DNA of 44,316 bases from DASUMP01 sp036277635 (GTDB lineage Bacteria; Actinomycetota; Acidimicrobiia; IMCC26256; PALSA-610), in contig DASUMP010000070.1 in the NCBI GenBank assembly GCA_036277635.1, positions 1 to 44,316 of the forward strand. Reading direction: 5' to 3'. The notes below the pieces were generated by a model. That model was not told where the DNA came from. It did not search any database and saw nothing but the letters and a program-made list of their open reading frames with translations. The stretch's first letter is position 1. Each line of letters begins with the position of its first letter. A program made the position numbers and the translations under genes. Positions 15,428 to 23,158 of the stretch are shown piece by piece.

Positions 15428-16258
15428 ATGGGTGATCTCGCGCTCGACACCGCGGTCGAGCAGATCGACGAGAACCGGTTCCGGGCCACCGTGAACCGCG
15501 ACTGGGAGATCTGGGGCCCGATGGGCGGCTACATCGCCGCGATTGCGCTGCGCGCCGTCGGAGCGTTCGACCCGACGGTGCGCCCGGCCACGTTCTCGTG
15601 CCACTACCTGAGCGTCGCCCGCTTCGAGCCGGTCGACATCTCGGTGGTGGTGCGCCGCCGGGGGCGGAGTGCATCGTCGTTGCGCATCGAGGTCACCCAG
15701 GACGGACGCGAGGTGCTCGACGCGACCATGTGGACCGTCGGCGACGTGGAGGGGCTCGAACACGACGAGACGGCGTTCCCCGATGTCGCGCGTCCCGACG
15801 CGCTGCCGTTCGTCACCGAGCTGCTGCCCGAGGACGCGCGCTCGCCGTATCCGTTCTGGGAGAACTTCGACGCGAAGCCGATCGACTTCGAAGCCGACTG
15901 GCCGCCCGACGGCCCCCGCCCGGCGCGCTGGCGCGAGTGGCTGCGCTTCGTGCCGACGGCGAGCTTCGACGACCCGTGGGTCGACGCGGCGCGCGCGGTG
16001 ATCCTCGTCGACCTGCCGAGCTGGCCGTCGGCGCACCGTCCCCACGCATGGCGCCAACCACCGTTCATGGCACCCACGCTCGACCTCAACGTCGCGTTCC
16101 ACCAACCCACGACCGGCGAGGACTGGCTCCTCTGCGACGGCGATGCGCTCCTCTCCACCGGTGGGCTCTTCGGCTGGACCGCACGTGTCTGGTCCGTCGG
16201 CGGCCGCCTCCACGCCTCCGGCGGCGGCCAATGCCTCTACCGCCGCCTCCCGACCTGA
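15428..16258 (+). CDS. Acyl-CoA thioesterase family protein (double hotdog, TesB/4HBT_3-like)
   Basis: A 276-residue protein with two hotdog domains. The first carries WGPMGGYIAAIALRAV (28-43), the classic N-x-G-G-Y-x-x-A helix of TesB-like thioesterases, followed by TFSCHYLSVARFEPVDISV. The second (about 150-276) ends in LSTGGLFGWTARVWSVGGRLHASGGGQCLYRR, again typical of the family. It should hydrolyse acyl-CoA esters. No signal peptide. The start at 15428 has no clear Shine-Dalgarno; the 130 bp to the divergent flavoprotein gene hold no other feature I can support. Confidence 0.85.
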   Translation: MGDLALDTAVEQIDENRFRATVNRDWEIWGPMGGYIAAIALRAVGAFDPTVRPATFSCHYLSVARFEPVDISVVVRRRGRSASSLRIEVTQDGREVLDATMWTVGDVEGLEHDETAFPDVARPDALPFVTELLPEDARSPYPFWENFDAKPIDFEADWPPDGPRPARWREWLRFVPTASFDDPWVDAARAVILVDLPSWPSAHRPHAWRQPPFMAPTLDLNVAFHQPTTGEDWLLCDGDALLSTGGLFGWTARVWSVGGRLHASGGGQCLYRRLPT

Positions 16259-16304
16259 CGACGCGAGCTCTCGGATCGGGAGGCCAGCGCATCACGCAGG
16301 CGCG

Positions 16305-17324
16305 TCACACGTGGGGGGCGACGCCCGTGGCGAGCTGCTCCATGAGGTCGACCTGGTCGTCGAGCGACAGGGTGGGGAAGTAGCTGCGGGTCACGAACTC
16401 GATGGGGACGCCGGCGCGATCGCGGAGCGCGTTGAGGCCGTCGACGATCTGTTGCGGCGTGCCCGCGAAGGTGGACCGCGCGAACAGCTGGTCGCGTCCG
16501 TCGGGCGCGAGCGCGGGCGGCGACGGCGGCGGTCCGGGGCGCGTTGCCGACGTCTCCATGTCGGAGTACTTCCACATCATCGCCCAGAGGTGCTCGGCGT
16601 ACCGGTCGATCGCGTCGTTCTCGCTCGCGCCGGGCAGGAGCACCGAGTAGTGGAGGACGCGGAACGTCGCCGGGTCGCGGTCGTTGCGTTCGAGCTCGTC
16701 GCGCACCCACGCGACCTGCTCGACGAGCTGTGCGGCGGGCGCGTTCGAGAAGATGCCGTCGGCCTGGCGCGCCGCCCGACGGATCGCCGCCTCGGCGCCG
16801 CCGCCGAGCACGATCGGGATGCGGGTCGACGGGGTCGGCCGCACCGCGACCTCGGGGAGGTCGTACACGTCGCCCTGGTGGCGGAACGGCGCGCCCGACC
16901 ACGCGGCAGGGAGGATGTCGAGCATTTCGCCCATCGCCTTGCCCCGCCGGCGGAAGTCGGAGCCGAACGCGTCGTACTCGGTGCGCGACCAGCCGATGCC
17001 GAGGCCGAGCGTGAGCCGGCCGTGGCTCAGGAGCTGCACGGTCGCCGCGTCCTCGGCGAGCCGCAGCGGGTGGTGCAGCGGCGCGAGCAGGATGCCGGTG
17101 CCGATGCCGATGGTCGATGTCGACGCGGCGAGCGCGGCGCTCAGCACGAGCAACGACGGGAGGTAGCCGTCGTCGACGAAGTGGTGCTCGGTGGTCCACA
17201 CCGACGAGAAGCCGAGCGCTTCCGCCTCGACCGCGACGCGCACGGTCTCGTCGTAGGTGGCTGCCCAGTCGGTCTCGCCCGGCCGCAGCTGCGCGCTCAG
17301 CAGTCCGAACCCGAGTCCCATCAT
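16305..17324 (-). CDS. LLM-class F420-dependent-type oxidoreductase
   Basis: A 339-residue (beta/alpha)8 luciferase-like monooxygenase-class protein. Visible family marks are SVWTTEHHF (41-49), GIGTGILLAPLHHPLRLAEDAATV (73-96), GRLTLGLGIGW (102-112), RIPIVLGGG near 170 and FAGTPQQIVDGL near the C-terminus. Such proteins use reduced F420 or FMN; Actinomycetota members mostly use F420. The substrate is unknown. Two adjacent ATGs exist (17324 and 17321); GGAGG lies directly before the first, so the second has the better ribosome spacing. It is followed on the same strand by nothing co-transcribed and converges with the thioesterase. Confidence 0.88.
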   Translation of the reverse strand: MMGLGFGLLSAQLRPGETDWAATYDETVRVAVEAEALGFSSVWTTEHHFVDDGYLPSLLVLSAALAASTSTIGIGTGILLAPLHHPLRLAEDAATVQLLSHGRLTLGLGIGWSRTEYDAFGSDFRRRGKAMGEMLDILPAAWSGAPFRHQGDVYDLPEVAVRPTPSTRIPIVLGGGAEAAIRRAARQADGIFSNAPAAQLVEQVAWVRDELERNDRDPATFRVLHYSVLLPGASENDAIDRYAEHLWAMMWKYSDMETSATRPGPPPSPPALAPDGRDQLFARSTFAGTPQQIVDGLNALRDRAGVPIEFVTRSYFPTLSLDDQVDLMEQLATGVAPHV

Positions 17325-17352
17325 GCCTCCGTTCGCGCGTCGCGCCCGTGGG

Positions 17353-18093
17353 TCAGGTGGCCGACGCTACCGAGCGGAGCACCTCCGCGAAGCGCGCGGG
17401 TTCGGTGACCGCGGGCACGTGACCACCGTCGAGGCGCACGACGCGCGGTGGGCGCGGGAGCCGTTCGATCATCTCGGCTTGCAGCTCGGGCGGGATCGGC
17501 CGGTCGCGCTCGTTGAGCACGTAGGTGACGGGGACGTGCGCGGCGCGCGACCAGTGCACGGGTTGGAAGTAGTGGTTGACGGTGTCGGGCACGCAGCGCA
17601 CCGGGTCGGTCACGAACGCGAGCGTCTCGTCGTCGAGGGGATCGCCGCCGTACGTGCGACGGAACGGCTCGGGGTCGGCGGGCGCGCCGGGGAGCTCCGG
17701 GATCGGCGTCCCTGCGGCGCGCGCCTGCTCCACGACGAGCGAGAGCCCTTCTCGGTGGCGCGGTTGCATGCACTCGATGCCGCAGCCGCCCTCGGTCGGT
17801 ACCAGCGCCGCGTTCAACACGATGTGGCGCGCACGGTCGCCGAGGCCGGCGACGACGCCGGGGACGACCAGACCGCCGGAGGAGTGCGCGACGACGAGCA
17901 CGTCGTCGTCGGTCCCGCGCAGGTCGTCGAGCACGCCCGCGACCTCGTCGTCGACGGTGAGGGTCTGGAGGTCGGCGGGCTTGCCGGCGCGACCGGGGAG
18001 GTCGACGGCGAGCGCGGGTGATTCGAGGTAGGGGAGGAGACGGTCCCAGAACCGACCGGTCGAGCCGCCTCCGTGCACCAACAGCGTGAGCAC
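17353..18093 (-). CDS. Alpha/beta hydrolase
   Basis: A 246-residue alpha/beta-hydrolase-fold protein starting at once with the first strand and oxyanion segment LTLLVHGGGSTGRFW. The nucleophile elbow is AHSSG (S71), the acid D197 in NERDRPI and the base H225 in DGGHVPAV. The pattern resembles the esterase/salicylate-esterase-like group. Substrate unknown. The GTG at 18093 has AAAGGTGG 5 nt upstream; longer versions of the frame lie on low-complexity DNA. It is upstream of and co-directional with the LLM oxidoreductase (28 bp gap), so the two may be one transcript. Confidence 0.86.
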   Translation of the reverse strand: MLTLLVHGGGSTGRFWDRLLPYLESPALAVDLPGRAGKPADLQTLTVDDEVAGVLDDLRGTDDDVLVVAHSSGGLVVPGVVAGLGDRARHIVLNAALVPTEGGCGIECMQPRHREGLSLVVEQARAAGTPIPELPGAPADPEPFRRTYGGDPLDDETLAFVTDPVRCVPDTVNHYFQPVHWSRAAHVPVTYVLNERDRPIPPELQAEMIERLPRPPRVVRLDGGHVPAVTEPARFAEVLRSVASAT

Positions 18094-18145
18094 TGCACCA
18101 CCTTTCGATCGTCGGCGTGTGGGATCCTTGCAGGTGCGCGATGAG

Positions 18146-18151
18146 TAGTGT
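18146..18151 (+). promoter_or_regulatory. Candidate -10 element of the cytochrome c gene (leaderless)
   Basis: TAGTGT is followed by 6 nt and then the GTG start at 18158. No Shine-Dalgarno is present. Confidence 0.4.
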
Positions 18152-18157
18152 CCTGCC

Positions 18158-18592
18158 GTGCGTCGCCGCGGGATCGCCGTCGTTCGGGTGTTCGTGCTCG
18201 TGCTCGTGCTCGTGCTCGTGATCGGCGCGCTCGGCGCGTGCTCGGGCGACGACGACACCGACGGCGACGCGAGCGCTCCCACCGACGCGATCGCGGCCGG
18301 GGAGGAGGCGTACGCCACGTACTGCGCGCAGTGCCACGGCGCCGACCTGCGCGGCACCGCGACCGGACCGTCGTTCCTGTCGATCGTGTACGAGCCGAAC
18401 CACCATCCCGACGAGGCGTTCCGGCGCGCGCCGCGCGACGGCGTGGTCTCGCACCACTGGAACTTCGGCGACATGGCGCCGGTCCCCGCCGTCACCGACG
18501 CCGAGCTCGAGGCGATCATCGCGTTCGTGCGCGACGCGCAGGAGCGCGAAGGCTTCGAGGAGTACCCGCCGCCCGAGCTCGACCCGTCCTAG
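18158..18592 (+). CDS. Monohaem class I cytochrome c, lipoprotein
   Basis: A 144-residue lipoprotein cytochrome c. The signal is an extreme Val/Leu run (11-21), and the lipobox is LGAC (C28). After an acidic linker (29-45) comes a small class I cytochrome domain with the haem site CAQCH (C56, C59, H60), GTATGPSF and the probable axial Met in GDMAPVP (M106). It should carry electrons on the outer face of the membrane. Its partner is not adjacent. The signal is encoded by a tandem hexanucleotide repeat (18188-18220). Its TAG stop shares the tetramer CTAG (18589-18592) with the stop of the convergent membrane protein. Confidence 0.88.
   Translation: MRRRGIAVVRVFVLVLVLVLVIGALGACSGDDDTDGDASAPTDAIAAGEEAYATYCAQCHGADLRGTATGPSFLSIVYEPNHHPDEAFRRAPRDGVVSHHWNFGDMAPVPAVTDAELEAIIAFVRDAQEREGFEEYPPPELDPS
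18188..18220 (+). repeat. Tandem hexanucleotide repeat GTGTTC(GTGCTC)4GTG in a signal peptide
   Basis: One GTGTTC and four GTGCTC units, in frame with the cytochrome c gene, encode alternating Val/Phe and Val/Leu of the signal peptide. Gain or loss of a unit keeps the frame but alters the hydrophobic core by two residues. Confidence 0.85.
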
Positions 18593-20295
18593 CCCGCGGT
18601 CGATCCGACGTCGTCGCAGCGTTCGTACAGCTCGTAGAGCCCGCGACCGAACAGGCCCACGCCGTACGACCCGACCGCGCAGAACTCCTCGGCGATCACC
18701 TCGTTCGGTTCGTTCGGACCGAAGTCGCGCGAGTCGTTCGGTTCGTCCCAGTCGTCGCGGATCGACGACAGGATCACGATGTCGGCGGCGCGCAGCTCGT
18801 CGGCGAGGCCGGAGTCGACGGCGTTGGCGACGCCCGGATCCATCTCGATGTAGCGCGTCGCGGGCGGGAGCTCGGGAAACAGGTAGTAGAGGAATGCCTC
18901 GCTGTACGGGGTCTTGCGCAGGTCGCCGGTCCCGACGAACAACGAGTCGCCCGGTTCCGAGACGCGCTCGACGTCGGGGATCATCGCGTGCACCGCGTCG
19001 ACCGCGTCGAGGCGTCCGTACGGGAACTCCCGGTCGCCTCGGCGGATCGTCCCGGCCGCCACGTCGCGCAGCTCGAAGCTGCGTGCGACGTAGTCGGCGT
19101 ACGTGCGCCAGGTGAAGTGAGGGACGAGCACGAGCGTCGCGACGACCGGCACCGCGATCGCGACGGCGGCGGTCGCTCGCGGCTTCCAGGACGGACGCCA
19201 GGTGCGCACGAGGTCGGCGACCGCGGCCGGGAGCAGTCCGAACGGGACGCAGCTCACCCACGCGAGGTGGGTCGAGTCGGCGCGCTGCAACGCTTGCGGC
19301 AACAGACCGACACTGAAGAGCGCCAGCGCGAGGAGCAAGCGCTCGCCTCGGCGCGCGGCGCGCACGCCGGCGACCACGAGCACGACGTTGGCGGCGAGCA
19401 GGAGTCCGAGCCACAGCGAGAGCTGCGCGGGAGACGGCGGTGCGGGCAGCGGCCACGGAGGTTCGATCAGGAGCCCGGCGCGCTGCAAGAACCCGTCGAA
19501 CTCCCCCCACGACGGCGGCAGCGGAAGGCGCCGGCCGCCGCGCAGGTCGAACACGGGCTCGATGATCAGACCGTCGATGACGTTGCCGAGACCTGCGCGC
19601 GCGATGTGGAAGAGATACGGCACGACGCCGAGCGCCGCGCCGACGAGGTAGCGGATCCGTCCGGCCCGATCGAGCGCGGTCCACACGACCAGCCCCGACG
19701 CGCCGACCGCGACGATCAGGTCGGGGCGGTAGAGGAGCGCGGCACCGGCGAGGAAGCCGGCACCACCGACGAGCACCGCGCGCGCCCGCGCCGAGCGATC
19801 CGTCGACGCGTCGGCACCGGCGAAGCCGCTGACGAGCGACCACAGCCCGAACGCCACCGCGCCGACCCACGCCAGCGCGGTGAGCCCGATCGGCGGCACG
19901 ACGACGACGGCCGCGAGCACGCCGCCGGTGGCCGCGACCGCGGGACCCCAGCGCCGCGTGGCGGCGAGGATCCCGAACGCGACGCCCGCGAGCTGGAGCA
20001 CGCCGATCGCGCGCTCGGTCGCGAGCGTCGTGCCGAACGCGCGGAACGCGCCGGCGAGCACCCAGAGGCTTCCGGGTCCGTAGAGGTGGAGGAAGTCGCG
20101 GTTCGGCACGCGACCGTCGGCGACGAGCTCGGGGAAGACGAGCATGAAGCCCTCTTCCATGGGTGGCCCCGGCGCGCGCCACAGCTCGACGAGCGGGAGG
20201 GCGATCGCGATCCCGACGACCACCGCCGGCAGCACCCGAGCGAAGGTGCGGCGACCCGACGGTTCCACGGGGGCGGAAGTTAGCCCCCGAGGCAT
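18589..20295 (-). CDS. Multi-pass membrane protein, GT-C-type glycosyltransferase-like
   Basis: A 568-residue protein with about ten hydrophobic helices and a soluble C-terminal region (about 410-568). After the first helix comes the loop MEEGFMLVFPELVADGRVPNRDF, then LYGPGSLWVLAGAFRAFG. An acidic first extracytoplasmic loop followed by YGPG is typical of GT-C enzymes (GT39/ArnT-like) that use polyprenyl-phosphate sugars. The C-terminal part has TPYSEAFLYYLFPELPPATRYIEMDPG, common in this group. No catalytic proof. The ATG at 20295 is 30 bp from the divergent small gene at 20326. Confidence 0.75.
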   Translation of the reverse strand: MPRGLTSAPVEPSGRRTFARVLPAVVVGIAIALPLVELWRAPGPPMEEGFMLVFPELVADGRVPNRDFLHLYGPGSLWVLAGAFRAFGTTLATERAIGVLQLAGVAFGILAATRRWGPAVAATGGVLAAVVVVPPIGLTALAWVGAVAFGLWSLVSGFAGADASTDRSARARAVLVGGAGFLAGAALLYRPDLIVAVGASGLVVWTALDRAGRIRYLVGAALGVVPYLFHIARAGLGNVIDGLIIEPVFDLRGGRRLPLPPSWGEFDGFLQRAGLLIEPPWPLPAPPSPAQLSLWLGLLLAANVVLVVAGVRAARRGERLLLALALFSVGLLPQALQRADSTHLAWVSCVPFGLLPAAVADLVRTWRPSWKPRATAAVAIAVPVVATLVLVPHFTWRTYADYVARSFELRDVAAGTIRRGDREFPYGRLDAVDAVHAMIPDVERVSEPGDSLFVGTGDLRKTPYSEAFLYYLFPELPPATRYIEMDPGVANAVDSGLADELRAADIVILSSIRDDWDEPNDSRDFGPNEPNEVIAEEFCAVGSYGVGLFGRGLYELYERCDDVGSTAG

Positions 20296-20311
20296 GTGGG
20301 GACCGACCGGC

Positions 20312-20317
20312 TATCGT
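20312..20317 (+). promoter_or_regulatory. Candidate -10 element of the 20.3-kb operon (leaderless)
   Basis: TATCGT is followed by 8 nt and then the ATG at 20326, with no Shine-Dalgarno in between. It would drive the five-gene run to 25460. Confidence 0.4.
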
Positions 20318-20325
20318 CGCCCGCC

Positions 20326-20652
20326 ATGCTCGGCTTCGAGCGGCAGGTCGTCGACCACCTCGTCACCACGCCCGACCCGGACCGGCGCGCTGCCGTGCAC
20401 CGGTGGGTCGCCGGGTCGCTCGCCGACATGCCCGAGCACCTCCGTGTGGGCGTCTACGCCGAATCCGTCGCATTGGCTGCCGTCGCGCGCCTCCTTCGTG
20501 CCGGTCGCCGCCCGAGCGACGACGACGTCGCGCGCGCGGTGCAGATCCTCGACGTGAGCCCGATCGCCTTGCTGCGCCAGTACGTGCGGCTGTTCCGCTC
20601 GCTGGTGCTGTTCGCGGAGCAGGAGCTCGCGGGGCAGAAGCCCGGCGCATGA
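20326..20652 (+). CDS. Small helical protein coupled to a GMC oxidoreductase
   Basis: A 108-residue, mostly alpha-helical protein with no signal peptide, no cysteines and no motif I recognise. Helices read as FERQVVDHLV, RRAAVHRWVAGSLADMP, RVGVYAESVALAAVARLL, DDVARAVQIL and LLRQYVRLFRSLVLFAEQEL. Its stop overlaps the GMC oxidoreductase ATG (ATGA, 20649-20652), so it is likely made in proportion to that enzyme. A role as a small subunit or maturation partner, similar in idea to the small subunit of membrane gluconate dehydrogenases, is inference only. An in-frame GTG at 20296 is possible, but the ATG fits the -10 spacing. Confidence 0.65.
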   Translation: MLGFERQVVDHLVTTPDPDRRAAVHRWVAGSLADMPEHLRVGVYAESVALAAVARLLRAGRRPSDDDVARAVQILDVSPIALLRQYVRLFRSLVLFAEQELAGQKPGA

Positions 20653-22103
20653 GCTGGTTCGGCACACGCGACCGCGCGCCGGTGACCCGCCTCGACACCG
20701 AGGTGCTCGTGATCGGATCCGGCGCCGGCGGTGCGACGACGGCTGCGTTGCTCGCCGAGGCGGGCCGCCGCGTCACGGTGGTCGAGGAAGGTCCCTGGGT
20801 CGATCCAGACGCGGTCGAGCCGTTCTCGCTCGACGAGATGGCGCTCAAGTACCGCCACCACGGGTCGTCGGCCGCGCTCGGCGCCCCGCCGGTCGCGTAC
20901 GCGGAGGGGCGCTGCGTCGGCGGCAGCACCGAGATCAACAGCGGGCTGTGGCACCGGCTCCCGGGCGACCTCGCGGAGGAGTGGCGCCACGCGTTCCGCA
21001 TCGACGAGTTCACGACGCCTCTGCTCGACGCGTACGCGGAGCGCGTCGAGGAGTGGCAGTCGGTGTCGCAGATGCCCGCCGCGCCGCCGCCGTCGTCGGC
21101 GCTCCTCGAACGGGGCGCGACCAAGCTCGGGTGGCGTTCGGTCGAGTTCCCGCGCGTGTTCCGCTACGACCCGAGCGGGCGCGGCACGAAGCAGACGATG
21201 GCCCGGACGCTGATCCCACGCGCGATCGCGGCCGGCGCGACGGTCGTCGCCGACTGTCGCGTGCAGCGCTTGGTGCGCGACGGCGACCGCGTCGTCGGGG
21301 CGCGGTGTCAGCGGCGCGTCGACGGCATCGACGAGACGATCGAGATCCACGCCGACCACGTGTTCGTATGCGGAGGAGCGGTCCAGACCCCGGCGTTGCT
21401 CCAACGCAGCGGCATCCGGCGCAACATCGGGCGTGGCCTCAAGCTCCACCCGACGATCAAGATCGCGGCGCGGTTCCCGCACCCGATCGACCACGGCGAC
21501 GTCTCGCCCTACCGCATCACGGAGTTCTCGCCGAACCTCACGATCGGCGGCTCCGCGAGTCGGCGCGGTCACGTGGCCCTCGCACTCGCCGACGCGACCA
21601 CCGAGTACGCCGACGCGCTCGCCGACTGGGAGCACGTGACCGTGTACTACGCCGCGATCCGCAGCGATGCGGGCGGGCGGGTGCTCGCGTTGCCCGGAGT
21701 GCGCGCTCCGCTCGTCACGTACTCGCTCACCGACGCCGACATGAGTCGGCTGGCGCGCGGCCTGCTGCACCTCGGTGAGCTGTTGCTCGCGGCCGGTGCC
21801 ACCGAGCTGTACCCGTCGGTCGAGGGCGCGGTGATCGCGCGCCGAGCCGACGACCTCGTCTCGTGGTGGGAGTCGGTCGACCGGCGGCGCACGAACCTCA
21901 TGACCGTCCACCTCACGTCGTCGGTGGGCATGGGTGAGGCGCGCGAGCGCACCGGCACCGACAGCTTCGGGCGGGTGTGGGACGTGCGCAACCTGCGCGT
22001 CAACGACGCGTCGCTGCTCCCCGATGCGCCCGGTGTGAACCCGCAAGCCGCGGTGATGACGATCGCAGCGCGCAACGCCGAGCAGTTCCTGTCCGAGCAG
22101 TGA
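20649..22103 (+). CDS. GMC-family FAD-dependent oxidoreductase
   Basis: A 484-residue flavoenzyme. The FAD Rossmann loop is VLVIGSGAGGATTAALLAEAG (19-39), and the GMC signature region is GRCVGGSTEINSGLWHR (87-103). A substrate-domain region FRYDPSGRGTKQTM and the FAD-binding FVCGGAVQTPALLQRSG follow. The C-terminal GMC block contains HLTSSVGMG and NLRVNDASLLPDAPGVNPQAAVMTIAARNAEQF. GMC enzymes oxidise alcohols, sugars or sterols. There is no signal peptide. The neighbours (two SDRs and a GT-C transferase) suggest a sugar or polyprenyl/sterol alcohol substrate, but this is inference. It overlaps genes by 4 bp on both sides. Confidence 0.88.
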   Translation: MSWFGTRDRAPVTRLDTEVLVIGSGAGGATTAALLAEAGRRVTVVEEGPWVDPDAVEPFSLDEMALKYRHHGSSAALGAPPVAYAEGRCVGGSTEINSGLWHRLPGDLAEEWRHAFRIDEFTTPLLDAYAERVEEWQSVSQMPAAPPPSSALLERGATKLGWRSVEFPRVFRYDPSGRGTKQTMARTLIPRAIAAGATVVADCRVQRLVRDGDRVVGARCQRRVDGIDETIEIHADHVFVCGGAVQTPALLQRSGIRRNIGRGLKLHPTIKIAARFPHPIDHGDVSPYRITEFSPNLTIGGSASRRGHVALALADATTEYADALADWEHVTVYYAAIRSDAGGRVLALPGVRAPLVTYSLTDADMSRLARGLLHLGELLLAAGATELYPSVEGAVIARRADDLVSWWESVDRRRTNLMTVHLTSSVGMGEARERTGTDSFGRVWDVRNLRVNDASLLPDAPGVNPQAAVMTIAARNAEQFLSEQ

Positions 22104-23158
22104 GCGACGCGACGGCCACCGACGGCGGAGATCGTCCGCGCGCGCCGGTCGCGGTGGTCACCGGCGCGGCGGGCTGGCTGGGGCAGAACCTCGTGCGCGC
22201 GCTCGTCGGCCAGCGGAGTCGCGTGCGGTGCCTCGTGTCCTCGGGGGAACAGGGAGCCGCGCTCGAGCTGTTGGATGCCGCGGTCGAGACGGTCGTCGGC
22301 GACGTGCGCGACCCCACGACCGTCGACCGACTCTTCGAAGGCGTCGCCGACGCCGTCGTGTTCCATGCCGCTGCGGTGATCCACCCTCGCTCCCGCGTGC
22401 GTGAGCTCTTCGACGTGAATGTCGGCGGGACCCAGCTCGTCGTCGACCGCGCGCGGCGCGCGTCCACGATCCGGTTCGTGCACGTGTCGTCGAACTCGCC
22501 GTTCGGTGCGAACCCCTCGCCGACCGATCGCTTCACCGAGGAGTCGGCGTACAACCCCTACCTCGCCTACGGACGCTCGAAGCTGGAGGCGGAACAGCTC
22601 GTCCTGCGCAGTCACGGTCGCGGCGACGTGCACGCGGTCGTCGTCCGCCCGCCGTGGTTCTACGGACCGTTCCAGCCCGAGCGCCAGACCACCTGGCTGC
22701 GCACGGTGCGGCACGGCCGCTTCCCGCTCGTGGGCGACGGCACGAACCAGCGGTCGATGGTTGCCACCGACAACCTCGTGCACGGGTTGTTGCGCGCCGA
22801 GGTCGCGCCGCTCGCGCCGGGGAACGCGTACTGGCTCGCCGACGGCGAGCCGTACGAGATGCGGGAGGTCTTGGCGACCGTGCGAGCCGCGTTCGTCGCC
22901 GAGGGGTTCACCGTGAGCGGTGGCCAGCCGCGGCTGCCGCGGACCGCGGGTGTCGTCGCCGAGCACCTCGACCGGCTCCTGCAGGCTCGCGGCCGCTACG
23001 TCCAGGCCCTGCACGTGCTCGGCGAGCTGAAGGACACGATCGCGTGCGACATCACCCGCGCTCGCGCCGAGCTCGGGTACCGACCCACGACGACGCTGCT
23101 CGACGGCATGCGGGCGAGCATCCGCTGGTGCGTCGAGCGCGGGGAGCAGTTCGCGTGA
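22100..23158 (+). CDS. NAD-dependent epimerase/dehydratase (extended SDR)
   Basis: A 352-residue extended short-chain dehydrogenase. The cofactor loop is VVTGAAGWLGQNL (19-31), and the acidic adenine contact is VGDVRD (67-72). The catalytic set is S131 (HVSSNS), Y157 and K161 (YGRSK). The substrate-side motif RPPWFYGPFQPERQTTWL is of the epimerase/3-beta-HSD type. It likely acts on a sugar nucleotide or a sterol/polyprenyl-like alcohol. Its GTG start forms a GTGA overlap with the GMC gene, and its end overlaps the next SDR in the same way, so the three are translationally coupled. Confidence 0.88.
   Translation: MSDATATDGGDRPRAPVAVVTGAAGWLGQNLVRALVGQRSRVRCLVSSGEQGAALELLDAAVETVVGDVRDPTTVDRLFEGVADAVVFHAAAVIHPRSRVRELFDVNVGGTQLVVDRARRASTIRFVHVSSNSPFGANPSPTDRFTEESAYNPYLAYGRSKLEAEQLVLRSHGRGDVHAVVVRPPWFYGPFQPERQTTWLRTVRHGRFPLVGDGTNQRSMVATDNLVHGLLRAEVAPLAPGNAYWLADGEPYEMREVLATVRAAFVAEGFTVSGGQPRLPRTAGVVAEHLDRLLQARGRYVQALHVLGELKDTIACDITRARAELGYRPTTTLLDGMRASIRWCVERGEQFA

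Noticed and set aside
18188..18220. Possible CRISPR-like or regulatory repeat
   Set aside because: The units are 6 bp, contiguous and in frame inside a signal peptide; there are no spacers.
17321..20182. Very long open frame on the minus strand (over 900 codons) across the alpha/beta hydrolase, cytochrome c and membrane-protein genes
   Set aside because: The translation is an Arg/Ala/Pro string with no domain. It overlaps recognisable genes and reflects the lack of stop codons in GC-rich DNA.
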